Source: Flavobacteriales bacterium
GTDB taxonomy: Bacteria > Bacteroidota > Bacteroidia > Flavobacteriales > TMED113
Reading direction: 5' to 3'
NCBI GenBank assembly: GCA_002718035.1
Contig: PBCX01000003.1
Coordinates: 77,915-141,914 of the forward strand
Length of the DNA stretch: 64,000 nt
Shown here: positions 52,065 through 61,133 of the stretch, piece after piece
How the letters are laid out: the number at the start of each line of letters is the position of its first letter
Position numbering within the stretch: the first letter of the stretch is position 1
Position numbers and translations under genes: made by a program
Notes under the pieces: generated by a model
Seen by the model: the letters and a program-made list of their open reading frames with translations, nothing else
Database searches by the model: none
What the model was told of the DNA's origin: nothing

Positions 52065-54515
52065 TTAGTTGAAATTAGAATCTTCTATTCCTTTATCAAT
52101 TATAACCTCTGTTAAATTTGACTTGACTATTTGAGTACCTTGAGGGGAAGTAATAGACATTTTTATGTTTTGAGGAAAAATTAATTCTTCAAATTTAGTG
52201 TAGTTGTTGTACTCAATTATGTTTTGCATTCCATCTTTCTCAAATATTTCTTTAACTAGTTGACCACTTGAAATTTCAAAATACATAGTTTTTTCTTCAC
52301 CAATTTTGTTAGTTCTAATAACTTTATATGAGTCACTGCCGTTAATTGGTTCAATTTCTATAAGTTTAAATGTGTGTTCCAATTCATTTCTTGAAAGGAT
52401 TGGGAAAAGTAAAAATTCTTCAATTCGTTTGTTTAAATCTTCACCTTTTAACTCTTTTTCCCCTTGCATACCAGATGTTGAACCTGTTTCTCCATTGAAT
52501 TTCATTCCTTGTATCTCTCCAATCATTTTTGCTTTCATACTCATATAAAATAAATTTGGTTTTTTATAACCTTGTTCCAAATTAATTTTCATTGGCGCAC
52601 CTTGAATTTCAATATTGGAGATTAACTTTACATTATTCCACTTTGTCATGTGATTTTTTCCACCTTGAGCTTCAATATTTTTTTCTATAATATCTTCTAT
52701 TGTTGTACCATCATTTATTTTTTTACTTTTAATATTAATAACATCTCCGATATAATTATAAAAAGTTATTTTTTTATTAAAATCAAATTTTTCTAATTTT
52801 TTTGCAATTTTTTTATTTCCAACAACAATTATATTACAATTGTCAGGTTTCATATATTTTTTAGCAACTTCATAAATATTCTTTACAGAAATGCTATTAA
52901 GTTTTTTTAAATAATTTTTATAATAGTCTTTACTTAAATCATTCATTTTAATATTTAATGCTAATTGAGCAACTCTAAATGGGCTTTCAAGTGATCTTGA
53001 AAAACTACCGGTCATGTAATTTTTAATAACATTTAGTTCTTTGGATGTTACTAATTCTTTATTCATTCTGTCAATTTCATATAAAAATTCAACAATCGAA
53101 CTATCAGTTACTTCATTCCTTACATCAGCATAAGCAGTAAAATCTCCAACATATTTATCAGATTTTATAGATGACCTTGCTCCATATGTAAAAGCTTTAT
53201 CCTCTCTTAAATTTTGCATTAATCTACCAGAAAAAACACCTCCTCCTAGAATACTATTCATTACCTTACATGCAATATAATCTTCTGATCCAGGTTTTAG
53301 GTTGATAGGGTAGGTTACCTTGATTGTAGATTGAACTGCTCCTTCTTTATGAACAAATGCTAATTGATTATTTTTTGGTGGCGAGCATTCAACTAGTGGA
53401 TACGTTACAACCTTTTTTTTCTTCCATTTTTTGAAATATTTATCACAGATTTCTTTTGCTTCATCAACATTGATATCGCCGACAATTACAAGGTATGATA
53501 TATTTGGTCTAAAGTATTTAGAGTAAAGATTTTTTACATCATTTAAATTAATATTATTTAATGTCTTTTCTGTAATTAACTCACCGTAAGGGTGGTTTTT
53601 ACCATAGTTTAGTAAATTACTAATGTTGTTCGAGATTGCTCCTGGGTTACTTTTTTGGCTCTCTAATCCTGATAATAGTTGTTTTTTTGCTTTATTAAAT
53701 TCTTCTGAAGAAAAAACAGGATTTTTTATTACATCATTAATTAGTTCAAGTAAAACTTTTTGATGCTTTTTTAATGCTGAAGCAAACAGACCGTCTAAAC
53801 CATTATAGTTAATTGTCGCACCAATGTAGTCTGTAATCTCATTTATTTCAGTTTTAGTCTTAGTTTTTGTGCCACTACCCATCATCATTGATAGCATGTC
53901 TTTTATTCCAACTTTTTCGTTTTCTAAAAATGGAGAGTAGTCAGGAACTAAATAAAATGAAACAACTGGTTTTTTATGATTCTCAACCAAGATAACTTCA
54001 AGGCCATTTTTTAACTTGAATTCTTGATAATCACCAATTTTTATTTCCGGTGCTTTTCCAGCTTGAGGAGGTTTGCTTCTAAAACCATGTAATTTTTCCC
54101 ATTGGTTTTTCCCAATTAGAATATCAGAAGAAATTGTATTTATTTTTTTCGAAATTAATTCTAGATATTCATAGTTTCTTTTCTTCTTATATGATTCATT
54201 TTTGATTAATTCTGATAATTTGATTAAGTCTTCATTATTTATTTTTTTTGAAAGATAAATATCTGAGGACCAGTCCGTTTGAAAGCTAAAACCTTTTATA
54301 TATGAATTTATTCCTTTTTCAATACATACCCAACCCTCAGTTTTAAAATCTTTTATATATTCATATTTTCTACTGTTACTTTTTTTTACTTTCTTTTTTT
54401 CAACAAATTGTAAACAAGATTTAATTTCTTCTAAAGTAGATCCTAATTTTTCTTGTTTATCTTGTGAGTAAGTATTTAAACATATAAAGCTTAAAATTAG
54501 TATAAATTTTTTCAT
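52065..54515 (-). CDS. M16 family peptidase-like protein, inactive-type subunit
   Basis: The 816-residue precursor has a signal peptide (1-17, ending TYSQ), an unusual region of about 130 residues, then two M16 (pitrilysin) halves at about 160-380 and 385-610. A C-terminal domain of about 180 residues (about 630-816) looks like an outer-membrane lipoprotein sorting (LolA-like) fold. The zinc motif HXXEH is absent where expected; the position carries IKDMLSMMM. It is therefore probably the non-catalytic partner of the active M16 protein at 54525, with both exported to the periplasm and acting as a heterodimer. The two genes are nine bases apart. Confidence 0.88.
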   Translation of the reverse strand: MKKFILILSFICLNTYSQDKQEKLGSTLEEIKSCLQFVEKKKVKKSNSRKYEYIKDFKTEGWVCIEKGINSYIKGFSFQTDWSSDIYLSKKINNEDLIKLSELIKNESYKKKRNYEYLELISKKINTISSDILIGKNQWEKLHGFRSKPPQAGKAPEIKIGDYQEFKLKNGLEVILVENHKKPVVSFYLVPDYSPFLENEKVGIKDMLSMMMGSGTKTKTKTEINEITDYIGATINYNGLDGLFASALKKHQKVLLELINDVIKNPVFSSEEFNKAKKQLLSGLESQKSNPGAISNNISNLLNYGKNHPYGELITEKTLNNINLNDVKNLYSKYFRPNISYLVIVGDINVDEAKEICDKYFKKWKKKKVVTYPLVECSPPKNNQLAFVHKEGAVQSTIKVTYPINLKPGSEDYIACKVMNSILGGGVFSGRLMQNLREDKAFTYGARSSIKSDKYVGDFTAYADVRNEVTDSSIVEFLYEIDRMNKELVTSKELNVIKNYMTGSFSRSLESPFRVAQLALNIKMNDLSKDYYKNYLKKLNSISVKNIYEVAKKYMKPDNCNIIVVGNKKIAKKLEKFDFNKKITFYNYIGDVINIKSKKINDGTTIEDIIEKNIEAQGGKNHMTKWNNVKLISNIEIQGAPMKINLEQGYKKPNLFYMSMKAKMIGEIQGMKFNGETGSTSGMQGEKELKGEDLNKRIEEFLLFPILSRNELEHTFKLIEIEPINGSDSYKVIRTNKIGEEKTMYFEISSGQLVKEIFEKDGMQNIIEYNNYTKFEELIFPQNIKMSITSPQGTQIVKSNLTEVIIDKGIEDSNFN

Positions 54516-54524
54516 GATATTTTT

Positions 54525-55832
54525 TTATTTTTTTGGTAAATAATAGAGAGTTACTCGGTTTTGTTTATTATAATATTTTTTGGCAGCATTCATTATATCT
54601 TCTTTTGTAACTGCTAAATATCTATTTATTTCTTCATTAATTAAATTTGTATTTTTATAAAATAAATAATAATTAGCTAGACTTTCAGCTATGCCATCCA
54701 TTCTTGAGTTAGAGTTGACAAAGTCACTTTCAATTTGATTTCTAACTTTTTCTAATTCTCTATCTGTAATGAATTCTGATTTTAGTTTGTTGTATTCTTT
54801 ATTCATTATGTTTTCTATTTCTTCAGGATTTTCTCCAGAATTCGCCATTGCAAAAGCAATTGTTAAACCTGGGTCTTCTAAATTAAAAGTAAATGCACCA
54901 GCATAGACGCACTTTTGACTTTTTTCTACTAATTCTTTATGTAATCTTGAACTTTTACCATCTGACAATATTTTATTTAACATATCAACAGCGTAAAAAT
55001 CTTTAGATCCCTGAGCAGGAATATGATAACCATGAATTATTGCATCTAATTGAATATTGTCAAATATAGTATCTCTAATTTCTCTATTTTTTTCTGGTTC
55101 TATTGTATTTGGCCTTGGTATATCATGTTTACTTTTAGGAATGTTTGAAAAATATTTATTTACTAATAATTTGGTTTCTTCAATATTAATATCTCCTGCG
55201 ATTGACAAAACTGCATTATTTGGAGCATAAAATGTTTTGTAGAAATCCATAAATTCTTTTTCAGTAGCAGCATTGAGATGTTCCATTGAACCAATTACAG
55301 TCCATCTATAAGGATGTTTAATGTATGCTCTTTTCATCATTTCTCCGATCATAGTTCCGTAAGGTTGGTTATCAACTCTTTGTCTTTTTTCTTCTTTAAC
55401 AACTTCTCTTTGTGTTTCTATCCCTATTGGTTCGACTTTCGCGTGTAACATTCTTTCAGATTCAAGCCATAATCCAAGATCTAGTTGATTTGATGGAAGT
55501 ACTTCATGGTAATAAGTTTTATCATTTGATGTATATGCATTATTTGAACCTCCAGAGTTTTCAATATAATCATCAAATTCACCCCTTGAAATATTTTCGG
55601 AACCTTCGAATAGTAGATGTTCAAAGAAATGAGCCATTCCTGTTCTTTCTGGGTTTTCATTTTTTGAGCCAACATGGTACATTACAGAAATAGCAACAAT
55701 AGGAGTTGAATTATCCTCATGTAAAATAACATGCAATCCATTATTTAATGTAAATTCTGTGAATTCAATTGGCTTTACTTGAGAGAATGCAAAAGAAAAA
55801 GTAAATAAAAAGATAAAAGTGTAAAATTTCAT
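54525..55832 (-). CDS. M16 family zinc metallopeptidase, active subunit
   Basis: The 435-residue precursor has a signal peptide (1-18, ending FAFSQ) and an M16 peptidase domain. The zinc motif is HFFEH (His68, Glu71, His72), and the distal zinc ligand is Glu147 or Glu148 in VVKEEKRQ. The second half is a non-catalytic M16 lobe from about residue 200. It probably forms a clamshell with the inactive partner at 52065 and degrades peptides in the periplasm. Zinc-binding is predicted from sequence. Its promoter-like element lies 38-70 bases upstream. Confidence 0.95.
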   Translation of the reverse strand: MKFYTFIFLFTFSFAFSQVKPIEFTEFTLNNGLHVILHEDNSTPIVAISVMYHVGSKNENPERTGMAHFFEHLLFEGSENISRGEFDDYIENSGGSNNAYTSNDKTYYHEVLPSNQLDLGLWLESERMLHAKVEPIGIETQREVVKEEKRQRVDNQPYGTMIGEMMKRAYIKHPYRWTVIGSMEHLNAATEKEFMDFYKTFYAPNNAVLSIAGDINIEETKLLVNKYFSNIPKSKHDIPRPNTIEPEKNREIRDTIFDNIQLDAIIHGYHIPAQGSKDFYAVDMLNKILSDGKSSRLHKELVEKSQKCVYAGAFTFNLEDPGLTIAFAMANSGENPEEIENIMNKEYNKLKSEFITDRELEKVRNQIESDFVNSNSRMDGIAESLANYYLFYKNTNLINEEINRYLAVTKEDIMNAAKKYYNKQNRVTLYYLPKK

Positions 55833-55869
55833 AATTATTTCATTAAAATTAATCTGATAATTGAGAAAG

Positions 55870-55902
55870 CAAATATAAAAATATTATCGATATTTGTTTC
55901 AA
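55870..55902 (-). promoter_or_regulatory. candidate promoter for the M16 peptidase operon
   Basis: On the minus strand TATATTTG at 55870-55877 fits TAnnTTTG, and a TTG lies at 55900-55902 with 22 bases between, within the range reported for Flavobacterium promoters. It is 38 bases before the M16 start at 55832. The region between the divergent genes is 87 bases. Confidence 0.5.
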
Positions 55903-55919
55903 CTTATTACTGTGTTATA

Positions 55920-57287
55920 ATGTCAAATAAAAGTTTTTCATTAAGTGGGATGCCAGATTTATCTTCAATTGAAGTTAAAAAAAGAGAATATGTTCTTAAT
56001 GTTATGAAAAAAATATTTGAAAAATATGGCTTCCAACCTCTAGAAACTCCAGCAATTGAAAAAAGAGAAGTTTTAATTGGTAATTATGGCTCGGATGCTG
56101 ATAAATTGGTTTATCAGTTATTGAAAAGTGGAGATTTTTTATCTAAAGTAGATAGTCAACTTTTAAATTCTGATTATAATACTCTATCTTCTGTAATCAG
56201 TGATAAGGCCTTAAGATATGATCTTACTATTCCTTTTGCAAGATATATTTCAAAAAATCAATCATCAATTAATTTTCCATACAAAAGATACCAAATGCAA
56301 AAAGTATGGAGAGCTGACCGACCTCAAAAGGGTAGGCTAAGAGAGTTTACTCAATGTGATGCAGATATCATTGGAAGTGATTCACATTGGTTAGAGATAG
56401 ATTTAATAAAAGTTTATGATGAAGTTTTTTTTGATTTAGGTTTAGAGAATGTTATTTTAAAAATTAATAATAGAAAAATTCTAGAGGGATTGTTTAAGAT
56501 ATTTTCATCAGATTTAAAATTTACAGAATTTTGTATTGCTTTAGATAAAATTGAAAAAAAAGGTAAGAATTACTTCATAGATTTTTTGAAAAAAAATAAA
56601 GTTTCTAAGAAAAATATTTTATTATTTGAATTACTTCTCAAGCAAAGTATATCAATTAATGATTTAGATTCTTTTTTTTCAAAAAAAATTAAATCTAAAA
56701 ATGATTTTATTGATCAGGGTGTTTCTGATACCATCGCTGTTTTTTCAAGATTAGGAAATTTAAAATGTTTAAAAATTGAGTTTGATTTATCATTAGCTAG
56801 GGGGTTAAACTATTATACTGGATTAATTTTTGAAGTTTTAAATAGTAAAGTTAGTATTGGCAGCATTGGAGGTGGTGGGAGATACGATAATTTAACATCA
56901 ATATTTGGTAAAAATATTGGTAGTGGAGCAGGTATTTCATTTGGTTTAGAAAGAATCATTATTTGTTTAAATGAGCTAAATCTCTTTCCAAAATTTTTAT
57001 ATGATTCTCTAGATGTTCTTTTTGTAAATTTAGGTGACAAAGAAGCTATTTTGAGCCAAAATTATATTGACAAATTAAGGTCATTTAACTACAGTTGTGA
57101 ACTATATCCTGATAATATTAAATTAAAAAAACAATTATCTTACGCAAATAAAAGAAATGTTAGGTACATAGCAATCATAGGCGAAGATGAATTAAAATCA
57201 AATAAAATTACCTTGAAGAATATGTCTAACGGTGATCAACACAAACTTAACTTTAATGATTTAATAAATTTTTTTAAAAATGAATAA
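55920..57287 (+). CDS. hisS: histidyl-tRNA synthetase
   Basis: HisRS is a class II synthetase that charges tRNA-His. The 455-residue protein shows motif 1 near the start (SGMPDLS and EKYGFQPLETPAIE), motif 2 in YKRYQMQKVWRADRPQKGRLREFTQCD (seen in parts), the histidine-specific signatures LARGLNYYTG and IGGGGRYDNL, and motif 3 around GISFGLERI. The C-terminal anticodon-binding domain (about 355-455) is present. Length is normal. The last eight bases overlap the start of hutH. Confidence 0.97.
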   Translation: MSNKSFSLSGMPDLSSIEVKKREYVLNVMKKIFEKYGFQPLETPAIEKREVLIGNYGSDADKLVYQLLKSGDFLSKVDSQLLNSDYNTLSSVISDKALRYDLTIPFARYISKNQSSINFPYKRYQMQKVWRADRPQKGRLREFTQCDADIIGSDSHWLEIDLIKVYDEVFFDLGLENVILKINNRKILEGLFKIFSSDLKFTEFCIALDKIEKKGKNYFIDFLKKNKVSKKNILLFELLLKQSISINDLDSFFSKKIKSKNDFIDQGVSDTIAVFSRLGNLKCLKIEFDLSLARGLNYYTGLIFEVLNSKVSIGSIGGGGRYDNLTSIFGKNIGSGAGISFGLERIIICLNELNLFPKFLYDSLDVLFVNLGDKEAILSQNYIDKLRSFNYSCELYPDNIKLKKQLSYANKRNVRYIAIIGEDELKSNKITLKNMSNGDQHKLNFNDLINFFKNE

Positions 57288-58758
57288 ATACTTTGATTTA
57301 GGAAAAAAATTAAATGTAGATTCAATAAATAAAATTTTAGTTGAAAATAAGAAGTTGAGACTTTTAAATTCAACAGAAAAAAAAATAATAAAATCTAGAT
57401 CTTTTTTAGAAAATAAAATTTCTGATTCATCTGATAAAATTTACGGTGTAAATACTGGTTTTGGTTCTTTGTGTGATACAGAAATTTCAAAAAAAGATAT
57501 TAATAAGTTACAAGAAAATTTAATTCTTTCTCATGCATGCGGAACTGGAGACCTAGTACCAAAACATATTGCTAAATTAATGTTGTTACTGAAAATTAAT
57601 TCACTTTGTCTCGGTTTCTCAGGGGTTAGATTAAGTTTAATAAAACATCTCATAAAATTCTATAATTATGATTTAATTCCAGTAGTTTATGAGCAAGGTT
57701 CACTAGGCGCTTCTGGAGATCTTGCTCCACTTGCTCATATGTGTTTGCCACTACTAGGAAAAGGAAAGTTTTATACTGGTACTGGTGCTAAAGAGTCAAC
57801 TAAAATTTTGAAAAAGAAAAACATAAAAAATTTTAAACTTTCATACAAGGAGGGCTTAGCTTTATTAAATGGTACACAATTTATGTTATCATTTTCTATT
57901 TGGTCAATATTACAGTCTATTAAGTTAAATTATTTATTTGATAAAATTGCATCTATTTCCATAGAAGCTTTTAGTTGTAGAGTAGAACCCTTTTCAAAAT
58001 TAATTTCATCAGTTAGACCCCACCAAGGTCATCTTGAAACAATAAATAATGTTTTTACTTTTCTAAAAGGTAGTTCTATTCATAACCATAACAGCGATTA
58101 TGTTCAAGATCCATATTCATTTAGGTGTATCCCTCAAGTTCACGGTGCAACCAAAGATGTTGTAAATTATTTTAAGAAAATAGTAGATATTGAAATAAAT
58201 TCAGTTACTGATAATCCAATAGTTTTTGAAAATGAAAAAGAAATCATCTCTGGAGGTAATTTTCATGGTCAACCACTTGCAATGGGTATGGATTATTTAG
58301 CGATTGCTATGAGTGAATTAGGTAACATTTCTGAAAGAAGAGTCTTTAACTTGATTTCTGGAAAGAGAAATTTACCTAAATATTTAATTCAAAACTCTGG
58401 TTTAAACTCTGGAATGATGATAACTCAATATACTGCTGCTTCAATTGTAAGTCAAAATAAACAATATTGTACTCCATCCTCAGTAGATAGTATTGTTTCT
58501 TCAAATGGTCAAGAAGATCACGTTAGTATGGGAGCAAATTCAGCACTAAAATTATTTAAAGTAATAAACAATACAAAAACTTTGTTGTCTATAGAATTAT
58601 TAAATGCAGCTCAAGCTTTTGATTTAACTGATAAAAAAGGTTCAAAAAACATTAGATTATTTCTTAAAAAATATAGAGAATATGTTCCTTTTTTGAAATC
58701 TGACTCAGAAATGTCAAGATATATTTTTAAAGGAATTGATTTTTTAATGAAATTTTAA
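57280..58758 (+). CDS. hutH: histidine ammonia-lyase
   Basis: HutH removes ammonia from histidine to give urocanate. The 492-residue protein has the self-forming MIO cofactor triad Ala144-Ser145-Gly146 (GSLGASGDLAPLAHM), the Tyr55 of YGVNTGFG, Ser84-His85 consistent with histidine (not tyrosine) specificity, and QEDHVSMG in the second half. No hutU or hutI is in the window, so urocanate breakdown would use genes elsewhere. It overlaps hisS by eight bases (translation is probably coupled). It ends two bases from the stop of the convergent AI-2E permease. Phenylalanine or tyrosine lyase activity is less likely. Confidence 0.88.
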   Translation: MNKYFDLGKKLNVDSINKILVENKKLRLLNSTEKKIIKSRSFLENKISDSSDKIYGVNTGFGSLCDTEISKKDINKLQENLILSHACGTGDLVPKHIAKLMLLLKINSLCLGFSGVRLSLIKHLIKFYNYDLIPVVYEQGSLGASGDLAPLAHMCLPLLGKGKFYTGTGAKESTKILKKKNIKNFKLSYKEGLALLNGTQFMLSFSIWSILQSIKLNYLFDKIASISIEAFSCRVEPFSKLISSVRPHQGHLETINNVFTFLKGSSIHNHNSDYVQDPYSFRCIPQVHGATKDVVNYFKKIVDIEINSVTDNPIVFENEKEIISGGNFHGQPLAMGMDYLAIAMSELGNISERRVFNLISGKRNLPKYLIQNSGLNSGMMITQYTAASIVSQNKQYCTPSSVDSIVSSNGQEDHVSMGANSALKLFKVINNTKTLLSIELLNAAQAFDLTDKKGSKNIRLFLKKYREYVPFLKSDSEMSRYIFKGIDFLMKF

Positions 58759-58760
58759 AT

Positions 58761-59684
58761 TTATTTAAGAATATTGCCTGCAAGTATTTTAATGACAGCG
58801 TAGGACGGTATTGCTAATAGCATCCATACAATTCCTCCAAGCATACCAGCAGCTAAGACAATAGTAAATATTTCTAATGGATGAATTTTTAATATTTTAG
58901 AAAATATCATGGGTTGAAATATAAAGTTGTCTGAGTTTTGAATAATTGCAAAAAGAATAAATGTTTTAACTAATAAATTAGGAATCAAATCAATATTTTG
59001 GGTTGTTGTAATAATTATGATCGATGCAAAAGAAAAACCAATAATAGGACCTACATAAGGAATAATATTAATTATTGCTGCGAATAAAGCAATTACCCAA
59101 GCGTGTTGAATATTTAAAAAATCCATTCCAATTCCATAACAAATAAATAAAATACTTAGTTGAGTTATTAAGCCTGTAAAATATCTTCTTAAATAATAAG
59201 TAATTTCAATTAATTTTTCTTCAGATTTTAAAATGTAATTAGAAATAAATTTTAAAAATTTATCTTTTAAAATTTCTGTATCTTTTAATAAAAAAAATGT
59301 TATAAAACATATTGAAAAGCTTGCTAAAAATACATTACCTAATAAACTAAAAGTTTTAGCAAATAAACTCGTAAAAGAAGTAAAATTTAATAATGAAAAA
59401 ATTTCATCGCTTTTTATATTTGAGTTGATATTATATTTTTTAAAAAAATCATTAATATCTGAGATCCAATTATTTAGATAATTTTGAAAATTATTATAAT
59501 CTATTTTGCTAATAGTTTCTATTTCATCTAAAATAATAGGGGAGCCAACAAAACCTAACATAAATATTACAAGAAAAATAATGAGTATACAAATTAAAGA
59601 GGAAAACACTCTATTTAATTTGTGAAATTGTAGTTTTTTATTTAGAGGGTTAAGGACAATAGCTAAAATGATAGAAATGAACAA
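58761..59684 (-). CDS. AI-2E family (PerM-like) permease, intact part of the frame
   Basis: The frame from a TTG at 59682-59684 gives 307 residues with about six to seven membrane helices and the family end part: GLITQLSILFICYGIG, NIIPYVGPIIGF and the last segment IHPLEIFTIVLAAGMLGGIVWMLLAIP in parts. The family usually begins with two helices before the NPLNKKLQ-like site; here the first of them is missing from this frame but is present, in frame, in the 90 bases upstream, after an A-tract that breaks the ATG frame (see next entry). AI-2E permeases transport small solutes or lipids; PerM is a close relative. The specificity is unknown. It is the last gene of the DUF4159/rsmE run. Confidence 0.85.
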   Translation of the reverse strand: MFISIILAIVLNPLNKKLQFHKLNRVFSSLICILIIFLVIFMLGFVGSPIILDEIETISKIDYNNFQNYLNNWISDINDFFKKYNINSNIKSDEIFSLLNFTSFTSLFAKTFSLLGNVFLASFSICFITFFLLKDTEILKDKFLKFISNYILKSEEKLIEITYYLRRYFTGLITQLSILFICYGIGMDFLNIQHAWVIALFAAIINIIPYVGPIIGFSFASIIIITTTQNIDLIPNLLVKTFILFAIIQNSDNFIFQPMIFSKILKIHPLEIFTIVLAAGMLGGIVWMLLAIPSYAVIKILAGNILK

Positions 59685-59775
59685 ATAAGCAAATAAAATA
59701 CTAAGTTTCCAAAAAAGAAATAGTAAAGAAAACCCTATAAATAATCCCCATATATTACTTGTTTTTTTTTTTCAT
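59685..59775 (-). other. 5' part of the AI-2E permease gene, with an 11-A tract after the ATG
   Basis: Reading upstream of 59684 in the same frame gives a hydrophobic segment (SNIWGLFIGFSLLFLFWK) that looks like the first membrane helix, back to a TGA at 59772-59774 that overlaps an ATG (59773-59775). From that ATG the coding frame is one base off: ATG is followed by 11 A, then CAAGTAATAT, which reads M-K-K-K-N-K-stop. With 10 A residues it reads M-K-K-K-T-S-N-I-W... and joins the permease, giving 337 residues. So the frame needs one fewer A. This may be an assembly or polymerase slip, a true mutation, or a slippage-dependent gene. Confidence 0.75.
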
Positions 59776-59784
59776 CCTATAAAT

Positions 59785-60447
59785 TTAATTATTAGTCATA
59801 ATATAATCTATTATATTTGCACCCATTTTTAATGCTTTCTCTCTTTTGTTTTTTGAATTTTGATGTATTTCCTTGTCTTCCCAACCATCTCCAAGATCAC
59901 TTTCATATGAATAAAAACAAACTAACCTTCCATTTTTTATAAGAGCCATTCCCTGTGGGCGTTTATTGTCATGTTCATGAATTTTTGGTAATCCATTTTC
60001 AAATTTAAATTTCATATTATAAATTTTATGACTTTTTGGAAGTTCAACAAAATCTAGTTCAGGAAAAACTTTCTTCATCTCTTTTCTTACGTATTGATCC
60101 ATTCCATAATTATCATCAATATGTAAAAAACCACCACTCATCAGATAATTTCTTAAATTTTCAGACTCAAAGTTATTGAAGTATACATTCCCATGTCCGG
60201 TCATAAAAATAAATGGGTAATTAAATATTTCTAAACTACCAACATCCACAGTAGCATAATTTGGGTTAATATTCATATTTAATTTTTCGTTGCAGAAAAT
60301 TGCTAAATTTTTTAATGAACTTGGATTCGAATACCAATCTCCTCCACCTTGATATTTTAGAACAGCAAATTGATAAGTTTTTTCGTTTAAACTAATTGAG
60401 CTAGTACATAAAAATAAAATAAGTATTAGATAAAACTTTTTCATCAT
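59785..60447 (-). CDS. DUF4159 domain protein
   Basis: The 220-residue precursor has a short signal-like start (about 2-20) and a DUF4159 domain: FAVLKYQGGGDWYSNP, YPFIFMTGHGNVYF, GGFLHIDDNYG and the end GANIIDYIMT. The domain has a glutamine-amidotransferase-like fold (class I GATase-like) without the usual catalytic Cys, and its role is not known; it often sits near genes for cell-surface or stress functions. Two starting Met residues are possible. Here it lies between rsmE and the AI-2E permease gene, and its start codon overlaps the rsmE stop by one base. Confidence 0.87.
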   Translation of the reverse strand: MMKKFYLILILFLCTSSISLNEKTYQFAVLKYQGGGDWYSNPSSLKNLAIFCNEKLNMNINPNYATVDVGSLEIFNYPFIFMTGHGNVYFNNFESENLRNYLMSGGFLHIDDNYGMDQYVRKEMKKVFPELDFVELPKSHKIYNMKFKFENGLPKIHEHDNKRPQGMALIKNGRLVCFYSYESDLGDGWEDKEIHQNSKNKREKALKMGANIIDYIMTNN

Positions 60448-61127
60448 TAAGAAATTAGTTGGTTACAAGCAATTATTGCAGCAGTTTCTGTTCTTAGTCT
60501 GTTATCATTTAATGTTACTGTTTTGAATTGAAATTTTTTTGCTAAGATAATTTCTTTATTTGAAAAATCTCCCTCCGGACCAATTAGTATACAGGAAGAT
60601 TTTTTTTTGTTGTTTTTAATTTTTTCTTTACTCATGTCATATTTACAATGAGCAATATATTTTTGATCTAAACTAGATTTTTTAATGAATTCAGAAAATT
60701 TTTGCATTTTAGAAATAATTGGTAAATATGTTCTTAATGATTGCTTCATAGATGATATGGCAATTTTATTCATTCTATCATGATTTATTTTAATTCTTTC
60801 AGATTTTTCACAAATTATTGGTGTTATTATACTAACTCCAATTTCTGTTGCTTTTTCAATTATCCATTCAGATCTTATACGTTGTTTAGGAAATGAAATG
60901 GCGAGTTCTATGATCGGTTTTTTTCTTATCTTCTTTTTACTAAGAATTTCAACTTTTAATTCATTTTTTACTTGTTCTTTAATCTTACATTCATAAAAAT
61001 TACCAACACCATCCGTTACGAATATTTTGTCATTTTTTTTTTTTCTTAAAACTTTTAAGCAGTGCTTACTTTCTTCTGTATTTAAAGTTTGGAATTTTTC
61101 AATTTCTTTTGAGTAAAATAATTGCAT
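60447..61127 (-). CDS. rsmE: 16S rRNA m3U1498 methyltransferase
   Basis: RsmE methylates N3 of U1498 in helix 44 of 16S rRNA. The 226-residue protein has an N-terminal PUA-like domain (about 1-70) and a C-terminal SPOUT (knotted) SAM-binding domain with SFPKQRIRSEWIIEKATEIGV in parts, CILIGPEGDFSNKE and the closing LRTETAAIIACNQL. All expected features are present and length is normal. It lies seven bases downstream of pckA and overlaps the DUF4159 start by one base. Confidence 0.95.
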   Translation of the reverse strand: MQLFYSKEIEKFQTLNTEESKHCLKVLRKKKNDKIFVTDGVGNFYECKIKEQVKNELKVEILSKKKIRKKPIIELAISFPKQRIRSEWIIEKATEIGVSIITPIICEKSERIKINHDRMNKIAISSMKQSLRTYLPIISKMQKFSEFIKKSSLDQKYIAHCKYDMSKEKIKNNKKKSSCILIGPEGDFSNKEIILAKKFQFKTVTLNDNRLRTETAAIIACNQLIS

Positions 61128-61133
61128 TATTAT

